Below, in pieces: positions 51,256 through 62,511 of a stretch of DNA of 64,000 nucleotides. Where the stretch lies: positions 1,418,239-1,482,238 of the forward strand of contig NC_081337.1 in assembly GCF_022539665.2 (NCBI RefSeq). Direction: 5' to 3'. A program made the position numbers and the translations under genes. Position 1 is the stretch's first letter, and the number at the start of each line of letters is the position of its first letter. The notes under the pieces are model-generated. The model searched no databases. It saw nothing but the letters and a program-made list of their open reading frames with translations, and was not told where the DNA came from. The stretch is from Daphnia carinata (taxonomy: Eukaryota; Arthropoda; Branchiopoda; Diplostraca; Daphniidae).

Positions 51256-54200
51256 ATGGAACTGATACTATTACTCATCCAATTACTCACCATCATTCCA
51301 TCCACATATCCCATCTATTCAACCGTATGCGACTGCAAGAACGTAAAGACCAGAGGAATTTTAGATACAGAGGCACCATATTACTGCAATAACAAAGAAT
51401 CAGATACAGCTCACTTACCCAGAATACCCACATTGTACACTTTAAAAACGACACAGAAACCAGCAGCCTCTTGGAAAGGCTGGACCTGCAAGCAATGGAT
51501 AAAAACGAAGAAAATAACTGGATCATTCTGGATCGGATCTTTCGACACAATATATTCACAAGAAACTAAACTAATTTCCCCACTGGAATGCTGGAGAATG
51601 GTGAACGACAAGAAGTGTGGCGATAACAACATGCAAACCGGACCAGCAGGACTGAGTTTCAAAGCCACTCCGACAGGCGAAGGACAATGGTATGCCATAA
51701 AACATATCACACCCTCAACTGTGTAGCAGAACAAATCACCCTACGTCAGGAAAAACAGGACGACCCAATTGAAAGCCCATTTGGACCTTTAAATACTACC
51801 CAGCAGGAAGGACACTTCATTCAAAATCAAAACACAATAGTATGGGGAGATAGGACAACAAATAACTCATATTCTCAAACTTTAATCAAAGGAAGCGGTT
51901 ATCTGGAACTTCCGAGAATGCCAGAACACGATAATACCAGCCGTCTCTATGACACGAACCGACAAATAGAGATATCATTCCTCAACAAACCAGATCGGGA
52001 CATCACTCCTCAAGGCTACAAAGTTGTCGGTATACCACTAACATACCTCATCTTTCCAGCGGATACTACAAGAAAACTATACGAGATGTTTAAAACAACT
52101 ATAAACACGTGTATGCAGAATACTCACCTAGATACATCAGTGTGCAAGGACTACAGGGAACTCCAGTTAACCAAACGGAAACGATCCAGTCAGCAGGAAG
52201 TTACATTCCTGCTCAACAATCCTTTGGAAGACTCAGGAAAACGTCTGTACAGCATTTCATACGCCTGGGGACCAATAAGAATGGGATATCAACAGTCAAT
52301 CAGAATCAACGAGAAGGACCGGAGTGTGAATTACAACGCCACGATATACATAATATACAAACCTGACGAAAGCACTCAGTTAACCGCTCACTTTCGCCTC
52401 AAAAACGATGATCCACTGCCTCAAGGATCAGAATTCGAATACATCGTTGACCAAACAATAAGAGTCCACAACAGTAATATCTGTATCACGGAAGGAGAAG
52501 CAGGCCGACTAATTGTTGCCAAATGTTCAGAATTTTCAACACGGTTCATTCTAGATCAACAAAACTATCAATTAATTTCACAAGAATCGTATCTATGTAT
52601 TACACTAGGAACATACCAAGCTATCATATTGACAGAACGCAGAGATGATAAGAACAGCGTAACACAAAAATGGATCTTCGAAACTGTAAACCTCAATCCA
52701 GACATCATAGAAAATTTCCCAGACACAACTTTAACAGAAATGCAGGAAATTCAGCAAGAACAACGGAAGGCAATCACAACCACGATTAATTCACCACTAT
52801 TTGGAGGAATTTTAAAAACTAATCACGGTAGCGGAAATATAATCTGGGACATGATTGCCTGGGAAATATTGAAGAATGGAAAAAGCATCGAATGAAAAAT
52901 GTTTAACACACCACGGAATAAACAAACAGATGACACTAGAAGAATGCGACGCGGATTGGACCAAATGTCAAGAAAAACTAAGAACACTGGTAACCAGTAA
53001 CGACCCATTGGTGCAATCACAAACTACAGTTGCTAACTGCAGCAAAACAACAGAACGAGGACAAGCATTCGAATATACATCTGATTTCACCATCAGACCG
53101 TTCAACACCAAAACCTGTGTTAAAGTAAATACGACAATGCTCGTTCTTCAAGAATGCGCTAACACCAGCTCAATCTGGGGCACATTTGAGCACACAGGAC
53201 AGCTCATGGCAACAGATAGAACTGGGTTACATTCACCTTCATCAGACAGAAAGTGTCTAACACAGAGAGTAGGACGTGTTACCCTGGGGCATTGTCACGG
53301 CTCCAGCCAAAAACAACACTTTAGCTTTGAATATCGCAATCCACACCAAATACGGACTCTCTCAGCAGCAACCATCATAGCACTGCACACTAAACAGCCA
53401 TTGGACGGAAAAACACTCCCATCCATTCCACCACTAATGCACAGAGAAGTCAACAACCAATCCAAAAAGAATGCAGCATTGACTCCGCCCCCTGCCACGC
53501 CCACAACAGAGAAATCTACAACAACGACAAGCGCGACGACGACTACGAAGCCGACAATAAAAACAACATTGGGAACAACGACAAAAACAACGGTAAAAAC
53601 TACGACTACAATTAGGCCATTTGTAACCACAGCAACAAACAAACTCACAACAACGCATAAAATTACAACTAAGCTAAGTATGACGTCAACTTCATCAAAA
53701 CCCCCAGCAACTACAAAGCCAATAATCACGTCAACAAGCACTAAACCTACCACTACAACTAGGCCTACGACAACTGTAAAAATAACTTCGACTTCAACAA
53801 CCAGTACAACTACTAAGCCTACGTCAACGAAAACTATGTCCACTACGACAAGCTCCACAACAACGGCTACAACAACAACGAGTCAACCTAGCTCAACCAC
53901 GCCGAGTACGACAACAATAAAAGAAAGTTTGTCGACCCCACAGTCAGCAACACAGACAGCCAAAATGACCCCGTTGGCTATAACAGAATCAACGCCTGCA
54001 ACAGAAGAAGAACAAATACAGGCCATTGAGCAAGACAAAATTATAAATTTACCGTCAGTAGAATCCCTAGTGATATCACTGGATCAGCAAAATGAAGATT
54101 CATCAGTTAATGAAAACTTAGAGAGCGGTCTGCCGAAAAACATTGAAGAATTCAACGACAAAATAAAATACGAAATTAATAAAATGCACGACCAATACAA

Positions 54201-55297
54201 AATCAGTATTGAAACAGAACATGAGAACAAACTTGAAAAAGAAATTCGGGACGTATACTGTCAACTATCAGCTATTAAAAGAACACAAGCTGTTATCCTA
54301 GCACAAACAAACGGAATTTTGGCTGCAGCAGCAGTAGGCCTACCAATCTGCACACGACTACAAGGGTTCGGTCAGGCAATGACACTCCAACAATGTGAAA
54401 CAAAAAGAATTTTTATATCAGCAAACGAAACCAAATGTGGATTTCAACCGTTCTTTACTTACGAAGGCCAGAACTGCACGATCGGAACTGATGGATGGTC
54501 AATTCACCCATTTTTGGAAAACACCGTTAGTCAATTTAAATGGAAATCCACACCCCTGGGAACACAATTCTACTAAAGGAGATTGGATACGCCAGAAACC
54601 AAGCATTCACATGCCGAATTTAGAACTCATTACGGAATTTGAAGAGTTACACCTAAATGATTTCGATTTCGCGCTGAAAAGTCATCCAGCACACGAAACG
54701 ATGGAGATGGAACAATTGAATATATTAAATGACTTAGTAGGCAGAATGCAGGAAGGAAATTCTAATTCTGTTGGAGATATTGTGATGTCAGAACAACAAG
54801 ATAATCAAATAGGTCATATGTTTTCATGGTTTGACAAACTGAAAATAATAGGCCTTTCAACAATTGGATTTGTGCTGTTCCTCATATGTTTAAGAATCTT
54901 CATCATTTGCAACCCCATCTCAAAAATTAAAAAACATATCCGCCGAAACCGAAAGTTTACAAGCCGATACGATGATGGCGTTGAGGAAGACCACGAACTT
55001 GCATCAATGATAGCGGCACGAGAAACGAATTATCATTCAGAAATAGCCATCGAACAACCGTTCATAAGAACACCCGCCCAATCACAATTGACAATGGAAA
55101 GACAAAGTCAAGTGCGCCCTCCACGACCAAGCGCACCAAACTCATTAATCTACCCATCAATCGAAGAAGCCGACACACCCAAACGATGTACAGGAAAACA
55201 CACAACATTTACTTACGTCGTTGGGTACGGCATGGTTTGGGAAGACCTATGTCGTTGCATGTCGGAAACAGACAGTAGTAATTCAGCCAGAAAGTGA
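51256..55297 (+). pseudogene. II-a env, three frameshifts
   Basis: Same architecture as II-b env and about 1,345 codons of template. Frame changes lie near 51710 (1-base loss), 52885 (1-base gain) and 54515 (loss of about ten bases). It keeps the region lost from II-b: MTLEECDADWTKCQEKLRTL and the start of the second lectin-like stretch (TKTCVKVNTTMLVLQEC, SIWGTFEH). The basic KRKR site is at about 52171-52182, the mucin-like Thr/Ser region at 53480-53960, and the membrane segment at about 54840-54910. Confidence 0.88.
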
Positions 55298-55621
55298 AAA
55301 TCCCCAAGGTCATCGAAAGTGAAAGTACAATCATTTACTAACAAGTTAGGTAATTCCCTAATAAAGTAGCGCCCCAGCAAATAACGTACTTACCAACATT
55401 TAAAGCCCCAATAATTAAGCAGATTATCATTTTAAAATTGACCAAATTTAAAAAAAAAAAAAAAAAAAGAAGGAGAAAATTTTTAATATGACTAATTTTT
55501 TTTTCCCCCACTATTACCCCTTACTTGAAATTCTATAGTAAAACAAGCAGACGAACAAGCAAACTCAAATAATAATTCTGTATTTCCGACTAAAAACATT
55601 TACTACAAAACTACAAAGTCT

Positions 55622-55870
55622 TCAGTCCGAGGAATCATGTTCAGGAAGGGGCACGCCATGGAGAAGATAATCATAAATCTGCCAGACATCCGTGATGGCC
55701 CAGCGATCATCACTCCCTTCTTGGAGTCCCTCCTCCTGAAAACGAGAAGACATTGGGGTAGGATAATAAATATGATCACCCGACTCAAGCCACCAAAGAA
55801 AACGGGCAAACTTGAGCGGGTAAACGTCGCGATAGCGCGCATAACCCAGATGATTCCTAAAAATAAAAAA

Positions 55871-55909
<39 letters not shown>

Positions 55910-56234
55910 ACAATTAACAACAAATAAAATAAAATAAAAAGTAATAAATTCATAAAGGAATAACTAAAAAGGTTCCTTACAAATAATAATAATCACTAAG
56001 CGACGGACGTTTATATCCAAAATCATACGGAGCCAAACCGGACACCTTAAAGGCAAGCCGAAACAAATCAAAGAAGAGGCTCCTATCTTCGGCAGTAAAT
56101 CTGCTGAAAAGGCAAGCAGGGGTAGAAAAAATCGCGTCACTGAACCCCTGCAAGGCCATATCGACCTGTGCACGATACTGAAGAACGTACGCAAATTCAA
56201 ACACCTTCATATAGACGAAATAACAAGACAACAA
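55622..56234 (-). CDS. Antisense two-exon ORF of unknown family
   Basis: On the minus strand exon 1 (56234-55981) and exon 2 (55856-55622) are separated by a 124-bp intron with donor GTAAGG and acceptor TTTTTATTTTTAG after a very long T-tract. The reading frame passes the junction in phase and gives 162 codons. Both exons have normal globular composition (exon 1 FRLAFKVSGLAPYDFGYKRP; exon 2 YPLKFARFLWWLESGDHIYY). The start Met may not be the true one; ATG 56207 is an alternative. It lies inside II-a between env and the ankyrin gene and is absent from II-b. I do not recognise the family. It could be captured host DNA, part of another mobile element, or an antisense accessory gene. Confidence 0.55.
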
Positions 56235-56538
56235 AAAGAAGCAGTAATCTCTCCGAAAGAACGATGATAGCTAACTCAAGACGTTCAATAAAATCTCTAT
56301 AAGAAGACAATGACTAAAAAAGGAATAAAGAAAGTTGGAAATATTCACCCGGTGACATATCCACAGGTCAGTGCGATAAGACGCGACGAAAAGAATCCAA
56401 CTCAACTTCAAGGGGAAAAAGGAATACATTAAAAATGCATGAAAACCTGTTATCAAATTAAGAACACAGAAACAAGAACACAAGAAAAGAAACAACAACC
56501 TGAAGACCCTTGACTATGCAAGATTTTGCAAAATACGA

Positions 56539-56555
56539 AAACTAAACTCTCCCAG
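56539..56555 (+). promoter_or_regulatory. 3' splice site upstream of II-a ankyrin gene
   Basis: AAACTAAACTCTCCCAG then TGTCT, matching the II-b site; 92 bases before the ankyrin ATG. Confidence 0.55.
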
Positions 56556-56647
56556 TGTCTAAACTCCAACAAAGTTTCGCAAAGCAAAGTGCGCATTATA
56601 AACCAAAAATTTATCTAAAATAGCCCTATAACAACACCAATAACAAA

Positions 56648-57904
56648 ATGGAAGTAATAATCACACACCAGGAGACGAAAAGGGTATACGAGCTAATTAC
56701 TATTAGCGATACCGAAAATGAGGATACGCAACAGGAATGCAAAGCAAAAGAAAGTGAGGAAAGTGCAGATACCAACACGCAATTAGTGCAGTACATGGGA
56801 TAGAACGGAATAGAAACAGAAAAGAACAATTCTTACGGAAATAAGGAAAAACGGAATGACAGCAGTGAATCAAGTGAAGATGATGGATTAACAGCGTATA
56901 GTGGAATAGAACCCGACTATGAAAGTGACTACAGTGTTGAGTTTATTGAGTTCGACAGTGACACATATCTTCAGTGTGACCCTCCTCAAGAACGGAGCAA
57001 GCCAGAAAACCAACACAAGGAAACAAAAGCGTGTAAAAACTGCCGGATGAAAACGATAGCATCCACATCAGCAGACCGAGCAGAGAAAATTCATTTGCGT
57101 AGTCAAGCCACGATAGACTTAGAAAACGGTAAGTTTTCTTTGACGATGATGGGAGCCCCAATGCAGGTGATAAGAAGATGCATTCAAAATAAATTCAGCG
57201 CGCAACAAGGTTGACCAAGACAGAAGATGGCAACATTTCTAAACAAAAGATATGAGGAAGGACAAACATTACTCCACTCAAGCGTAAGAAAAAATAGGTA
57301 CGACATCACAGACCTGCTACTATCCTTCGGAGCGGATCCAGAACTATTATACCACGGAAAAACAATCGGCCATAAAGCAGCAGCCTTCAACGATCTACTG
57401 TTACTACGAATCCTGAAGCATTATAATTGCTAATTTACAGCCCAAGACAGCAATGGAGAAACCCCCTTGATGGTGGCAATTTCACATAAAAATGAAGAAT
57501 GTGCAAAGTTAATATGGACACCAACTAACATCAACATGACAGGACCACATGGAACAATCGTTTTGCATTATCTAGCCGAATATGGCCTGGAAGATGTGAC
57601 CATCCAAATTTGCGCAACAAAAAGTATCTACATCAACAAACAAAACGACTCAGGCACAACCGCCTTACACGTAGCAGCCGGATTCAACAGAATCGACATG
57701 ATCGAAATTTTACTGTTACACGGAGCAAACCCAAGGATAAAAGACTCCCATGGACACACGGCTGAATCACATACATGCAGTGATAGAGCTCGAGCAATAT
57801 TCCAAAAATGGGATCAAAAACGTAACAGTTATTCTCAGACAAAGACTGGAAAGAAAGGACAAATACAATATCGCCGCGAGAAAAGCGAAAAAACCATCAA
57901 CTAA
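56648..57904 (+). pseudogene. II-a ankyrin-repeat gene, three stops
   Basis: Full-length homologue of the II-b ankyrin gene in one uninterrupted frame, broken only by in-frame stops at 56801-56803, 57212-57214 and 57431-57433. It keeps YELITISDTENEDTQQE, the CKNCRMKTIA motif and the ankyrin repeats (GQTLLHSSVRKNRYDITDLL, GTTALHVAAGFNRIDMIEIL). It runs on past the II-b end with a Lys/Arg-rich tail (QTKTGKKGQIQYRREKSEKT). No frameshift is seen in over 1.2 kb. Confidence 0.88.
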
Positions 57905-58200
57905 GTTAAAATACCGGGCTTAAGAAAAAGCAAGAATAAAAAAAGAAAAGAAAGAAGACAATACACTCGCAACTTGATTCAAATCACCTGCAATTCTTCT
58001 TCTTAAAATTTTTAGGTGGAGGAACCAGATTAGTCGACCATAGCCATCATAGCAGCAACTGTAGCCGGTGAGGGGAAAAGAAAAAGGAAAACAAATTCTT
58101 CAAAAAATTTTTGGTGAAGGAACAAATTTTATTATTCATCCATAGCAACAACTGTAGACGGTGACGGAAAAGGCAAATTGGTGGACCAATTCTTATTATC
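57905..58200 (+). other. II-a 3' untranslated region with short tandem repeat
   Basis: Non-coding. A stretch near 58016-58072 (GGTGGAGGAACCAGATTAG.. to ..CAACTGTAGCCGGTGA) is repeated imperfectly at about 58110-58165. II-b has related sequence in the same place. Confidence 0.5.
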
Positions 58201-58215
58201 GAAGAGGGGAAGGAA
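58201..58215 (+). promoter_or_regulatory. II-a polypurine tract
   Basis: GAAGAGGGGAAGGAA directly before the 3' LTR, identical to II-b. Confidence 0.85.
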
Positions 58216-58405
58216 TGTAAGCTATCCAAAGACAGCCACACCCTTTACATCCTTCAAGCGTTTCACAAGTGAAAGTGAACGTATCCCCTCCCATTTTACC
58301 TTCAATTTGTGTGTTCTTAAGTAGTATAAATACTGCATGTATGTACCATGAAATGCGGAATTGTTACGACAATCCACTGTAATACACGAGGTTCGAATAT
58401 TTACA
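58216..58405 (+). repeat. II-a 3' LTR
   Basis: 190 bp. It matches the 5' LTR except for an 11-base deletion after TGTAA and three substitutions by eye. TATAAATA is at 58325-58332. It is followed by ATTT, the target duplication. Confidence 0.93.
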
Positions 58406-60030
58406 ATTTCATATTTCACTTTTTCCTTTCCAGTGATCGGAGTGGTTAGTCGCCGGTGTGTCGGTGATTCGACGCCAGTACTCTCGTAATCGCGGACCCT
58501 CTATAGGGATTCTTTGTAGAATATACCCGTTCTTGACAGCAAACATATGCTGGCATCTCTCGGTGCTAGGCCTATAACAATACTCTTCTGAGTCGGCAGT
58601 CTCCGACAGTGAATACTTCACAAGCTATGGTAGTGGAAAATAAACCAGCAACTACTTTGATTTAATTGAAATCATTGATGGTGGTTGAATATTCAAAATG
58701 TGTTCCATCTAACAGCTGAAAAATTGTGTAAAAAAATGTCTTACATCAGTAAATAATTTATAAAGTCGTATGCGTAATCTATAAGCTACCGTGTTGCCGA
58801 ACGCGGTGTTCGGATAATTGATGACTAGCATCCTAATTAACAGCCAGTGGTGATAATTTTTTTTTTACAAAATTAGTAATACCCTGTTATTAGAATAAGA
58901 ATTGACCAAACTCTTATTAACATGCGCCAATGATTTCTGCCCCGTTTATCCGTCAACGCAAGATTTCCGCCGCAGTAAAAGCCCGTGTTAAACAGCTCTG
59001 AAAAGGGTGGGTGTTCGGGTACTAAGAGAGCGTACTGTAGGTATGTGTACTTCAACACAGACTATAAAATGACAAAACGTGCGATTTGGCAATGCCTGTA
59101 AGAACATACACTACAGAAAGTAGACTTTCAAGAAGTTGTACAATAATATAAGTTACCAGCGTGTGGTGGAATCAGTATTCGACCACACTATCCACACTAG
59201 CAATTACCACCAAGGGTAGGAACTTGCAGTAATCACACTGAGATAGGCCAAATCAGAAACCAAACAAGTAAGATTTAAAGAATGGAAGGACAAATACTAC
59301 CTAAGATATGCCAACCAGCCAAACCCGATCGAGAACAGCATATTTTCGCGGGAAAAAAGGAGAAGTAGTTATCTCTTCACAGAGATAAATCATTCCATCT
59401 TCAGCTAGGACCGTGGGAAAGAAAATCGGTAGAAGAATCAGTATTTAGAGAGATACGCGGATGCGTCAGCCGGAAGGGGAATTTCTTACAGAAGGGTATA
59501 AAATGTGGTTACAAATTCATATTAGTCGAGTTTTATTGGGTTCCCTAGCGGGTTTCAATGGGTACCTCCAAGTTTGGTTAAGGTTCTTCTTGTTTTGTCC
59601 TTTTGTTGGTTTTAGTGAGAAGATCGTATTAATCATTGTCGTCACTTGTTGAATTACTCTATTCGTGTTCAATACAAATGTTGTGACAATATGTATACAT
59701 CCAACAACAGTAACTGACAATCTTGTCAAATCCTGTCAAACTATGTATTGCTCAAACCTAAATGTTGGGTTGCCAAATCAAAGTAAATAAATAAAAGAAA
59801 GAACGCACCATTCAAAGTCACAAAATTAAGGCGCCTTCGCCGATTCAGTAAGCATTAATCCCCTTTATTTTAAGTGTTTACAAATACTGCTATACACCAC
59901 AATGATTGAATTGCAGAAAAAAAGTCGTTAACCCCACAGCGGAAAATAAATTAAAGCCATACCTATGATGAGATTGACAAAAATTACAAAAACTAAAGTA
60001 GTATAACCATTTTTGGAAGATTTAGTGTTT
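58406..60030. other. Flank downstream of II-a, no assigned gene
   Basis: It begins with TTTTTCCTTTCCAG (58420-58433), a good 3' splice site that would pair with GTAAGT at 17638 if II-a were removed. A minus-strand open frame at 58409-58621 has protein-like composition (RCQHMFAVKNGYILQRIPIE) but no recognised family. The remainder to 60030 is AT-rich with no convincing gene. Confidence 0.4.
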
Positions 60031-60036
60031 TGAGAA

Positions 60037-60778
60037 TCACCCTATCACGAAATATTTCGGTGTTCGAGACTTAACTGGAAATGGTCCACCATAAATTGGT
60101 TGCAGTGGTTTCCGGACGGGGTTGTGGCATAAGAAGACATGAGAGCAAGTGTGTAGAGCGGGATGAACAAATGGCTTATCGAGCGAATGATGGGCGACTG
60201 GAACAGAGCGAATTTTTGACATTTGTGTGCGAAGTGAATTTGCGAAAGAATCCAGGCGGTCAGTCGTTTGAGGTTCCGTGAAGATTGCAGCAGGTAAACG
60301 AAGGTTTTGTCCATCTGTAAGCTCTGCCGCGGTGGTGTTGGCGCCTGGAATAAGGTAAGTTCTTAAGCCTAGGAGAACGGCAGGTAAGTAACCCACCGAA
60401 ACGTTTGAAAGTTGCGCCCTGAGAGCGGATTTTGGACATCAAGGTCATCGTTCGATCTTGCCATTAGCTTGCGGATGGTATGCTGTGGACTTTAACGTGG
60501 TGCGTTTCGAGGAGCTTGACGAAAGCAGAGAATAATGACGATTCAAATTGACGTCCTCGATCTGTCGTTATTTTGGCCGAAACACCAAAACGGGAAACCC
60601 AATTGAAAAAAAGGACTTCAGCGACCGTTTCAGTGGAGCATTCTTTGACTGGAATTGCTTCTAGCCATCGGGAAAATCTGTCGATGATGGTGGTAAGGTA
60701 GGAAAATCCTTGGCTTGGCGGCAGCGGTCCGACGATGTCCACGTTGATGTGTTCGAAACGTGTTGACACTGGTTCCAA
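60037..60778 (-). pseudogene. CsRn1-like integrase
   Basis: Minus-strand Gypsy integrase in two frames. The core is at 60464-60778 (FEHINVDIVGPLPPSQGF, TTIIDRFSRWLEAIPVK, FGVSAKITTDRGRQFESSLF). The C-terminal part is at 60037-60396 (LPAVLLGLRTYLIPG, AAELTDGQNLRLPA, VRKPLQPIYGGPFPVKSR). These blocks are characteristic of CsRn1/Kabuki-type elements. A frameshift lies between the two parts. Confidence 0.85.
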
Positions 60779-61200
60779 TTCGCCAATAGCGCTAGCGGTC
60801 GCGGTTGCTGCGTCTAGTGCGCGGTAATCTCAGCAAGGTCTCCAGTAGATCCCGCCGGCTTTTTTAACCATGTGAAGCGGGATCGCCCATGAGCTGTCAG
60901 AAGGCCTGCAAATACCCAGCTCCATCATCAGTTGGAATTCCAATTTGTAGCTTTTAGCTTGTCCGGCGGGAGTCCTCGAGCAGAGGCGGTCACCGGAGGA
61001 CCTTTTGTCACAATTGATTGAGTGACATCGTGTGCCGGAGTCTTGTAGTCTCCTTTTTCGCAAGAGATAAAGGTAAATTCACGTAGCAGCGCGGCGTATC
61101 TGTTCGTGGGATCTATCATAAAAATCTGCGGAGCGTTACAGGAATCGCCTTGCTTTTCTGGTCTGGATAAGGAGGTTTCAGAATCTAGAAGCCGTGGATT
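60779..61200 (-). pseudogene. CsRn1-like RT N-terminus, rest deleted
   Basis: Minus strand, mixed frames: SIVTKGPPVTASARGLPPDK, LEFQLMMELGICRPSDSSWA, IPLHMVKKAGGIYWRPC then stop and DYRALD. About 60 bases later the sequence is already integrase (EPVSTRFEHIN). The RT palm with YxDD, RNase H and the integrase zinc domain are all missing. One internal deletion explains this. Confidence 0.85.
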
Positions 61201-61774
61201 CCTCAGATCCAATGAATGGGACAGGTGACATTTGCTATAATGAAAATCCACTTGAAAGTACGTCGTAGCCCTAAATTCAATTCCGCTAGCCTCTGACCGC
61301 AAGTCGCAGATCTGTTCATTGCAAACAGCACGCGTTCAGCTGGGATGACGCGTGATCTGGGTAGGAGTACTGAAACGTCCGACCCAGCATCAATTAAATA
61401 GCGGGTTTTAGTTACAATGTCGGTTTTGAAAAGACGGCTACAATTAGGGGCTCCAACGCTTGCCGCATCCAGCACTGGCTCTATTCGTTTTTTTTTTATT
61501 TTTGAAATTGCAAGGTTCATTGCATTGCTGGGCCTTACTGCCGTACGTGGCGTGATACCAGCAAAGATCACCGATTGAGAGTCTGTGATCGTGGCCTGGG
61601 GCGCCGAGAATTAGAAAAACCACGGGATCGCGATCCTGGGCGTGACGGGCGTTGCAGTTGTTCAGTACAGCGAATCAGGTTTGAACATAAGTCTTCAAAT
61701 TTCTTGTTCATCTCGTCTGCCGGTGGTGCGGGAGAAATGCCTGCGATACCGTAGAAAGGCTGAGAGCTTGAATC
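61201..61774 (-). pseudogene. CsRn1-like protease and gag end
   Basis: Protease LFKTDIVTKTRYLIDAGSDV then SVLLPRSRV (61360-61440). DAGSD replaces the usual DTG(S/A). Upstream, to 61774, are an Arg/Ser-rich gag end and a Pro-rich segment (EMNKKFEDLCSNLIRC), which the solo LTR separates from the rest of gag. Confidence 0.8.
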
Positions 61775-62511
61775 TGTAACGAAGCCGAGTACATTACTTT
61801 AACTTTTTCTCGCTTTTGCTTCAGTAGTGGACACGAGTCTGGACATGTCAATTGCAACACAAAATACGCAGTGCAGCTGACCCAAATGAACACCTGCAGC
61901 TGACTCACGCAGACGATACGCCCTCAACATCACGCCATGTCGAACGGCATCTTTTAATTGGCTGCCGCGTGAAAGCACAAGCTCCGCCCACTCACGCCAC
62001 TTTTGCAACATGCAAAGTTTCGTGATGAACATGGCAGTTGACTGAAATCAGACAAGTAGTTGCAGCCGTGCCAAGTAGTTGCCTCAAGCCTATCTTCCTT
62101 GCCTTATTGAGTAGTATTGTGCCTTAGTTAATGTTTTCATACTTAAACCTTTGAGTAAAATCTCGTTCTCGTCCCAAGCTTTTTCGGACATTGTTGTCAA
62201 CTCTAAAGTGTCTGAACTCTTGTCGTGTACCGCTTGTGTAGAAGCCGAATTCCAAGTTCGCCTTGTGTCGTTTCTCTTCCATTCTTTCACTCGTGAGTTC
62301 ACGGTAAGACCCCCCTGGTTATTTGTTCTTTCTTTTTAACTGTTTTCTCAAATGTTCCTTCTTATCTGTTGCTCTCTTATCTTTTTAATTCTTGTATCTT
62401 AGCTATAATAAACACAGACGTCATTGTGGGTAAAAACGCCTCTGAGTTCAATATCATTTTATTGTCTTAATTCCGTAAAGTTCATCTTCCCACACGGGAA
62501 GATGCTTTACA
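61775..62511 (+). repeat. Solo LTR of Family I
   Basis: 737 bp, TGTAACGAAGCC..GATGCTTTACA, flanked by the 4-bp duplication AATC (61771-61774 and 62512-62515). The donor-like GTAAGA is at 62304 and AATAAA at 62407-62412. No internal Family I sequence is attached, so it arose by recombination between two LTRs. It interrupts the gag of the minus-strand CsRn1-like element. Confidence 0.95.

Larger units (their letters stand above)
55298..56647 (+). other. II-a env-ankyrin spacer with A-tracts and insert
   Basis: Longer than the II-b spacer by about 630 bases. The added part, roughly 55600-56215, is the antisense two-exon ORF. Outside it the spacer matches II-b (for example 56215-56340 against 23440-23330). 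A-tracts occur at 55448-55468 and 55870-55905. The acceptor AAACTAAACTCTCCCAG ends at 56555. Confidence 0.6.
17662..58405 (+). mobile_element. Family II copy II-a, full length, split by I-b
   Basis: An env-bearing Gypsy-type LTR retrotransposon with LTRs at 17662-17862 and 58216-58405 and a 4-bp target duplication ATTT (17658-17661 and 58406-58409). Order: LTR, tRNA-Gln-type primer site, gag, [I-b insertion], protease-RT-RNase H-integrase, env, ankyrin gene, polypurine tract, LTR. Excluding the 26,979 bp of I-b it is about 13.8 kb. It carries stops and frameshifts in every gene. About 300 bases of its gag 3' end are missing at the 5' side of the I-b insertion. It also holds an extra antisense two-exon ORF absent from II-b. 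Confidence 0.93.

Noticed and set aside
55637-55927. Plus-strand ORF ending in a Lys run
   Set aside because: The Lys run is the A-tract translated. The minus-strand two-exon reading is more protein-like and has matching splice sites.
59461-59729. Short open frames on both strands
   Set aside because: Under 75 codons, overlapping on both strands, with no domain signature or splice support.
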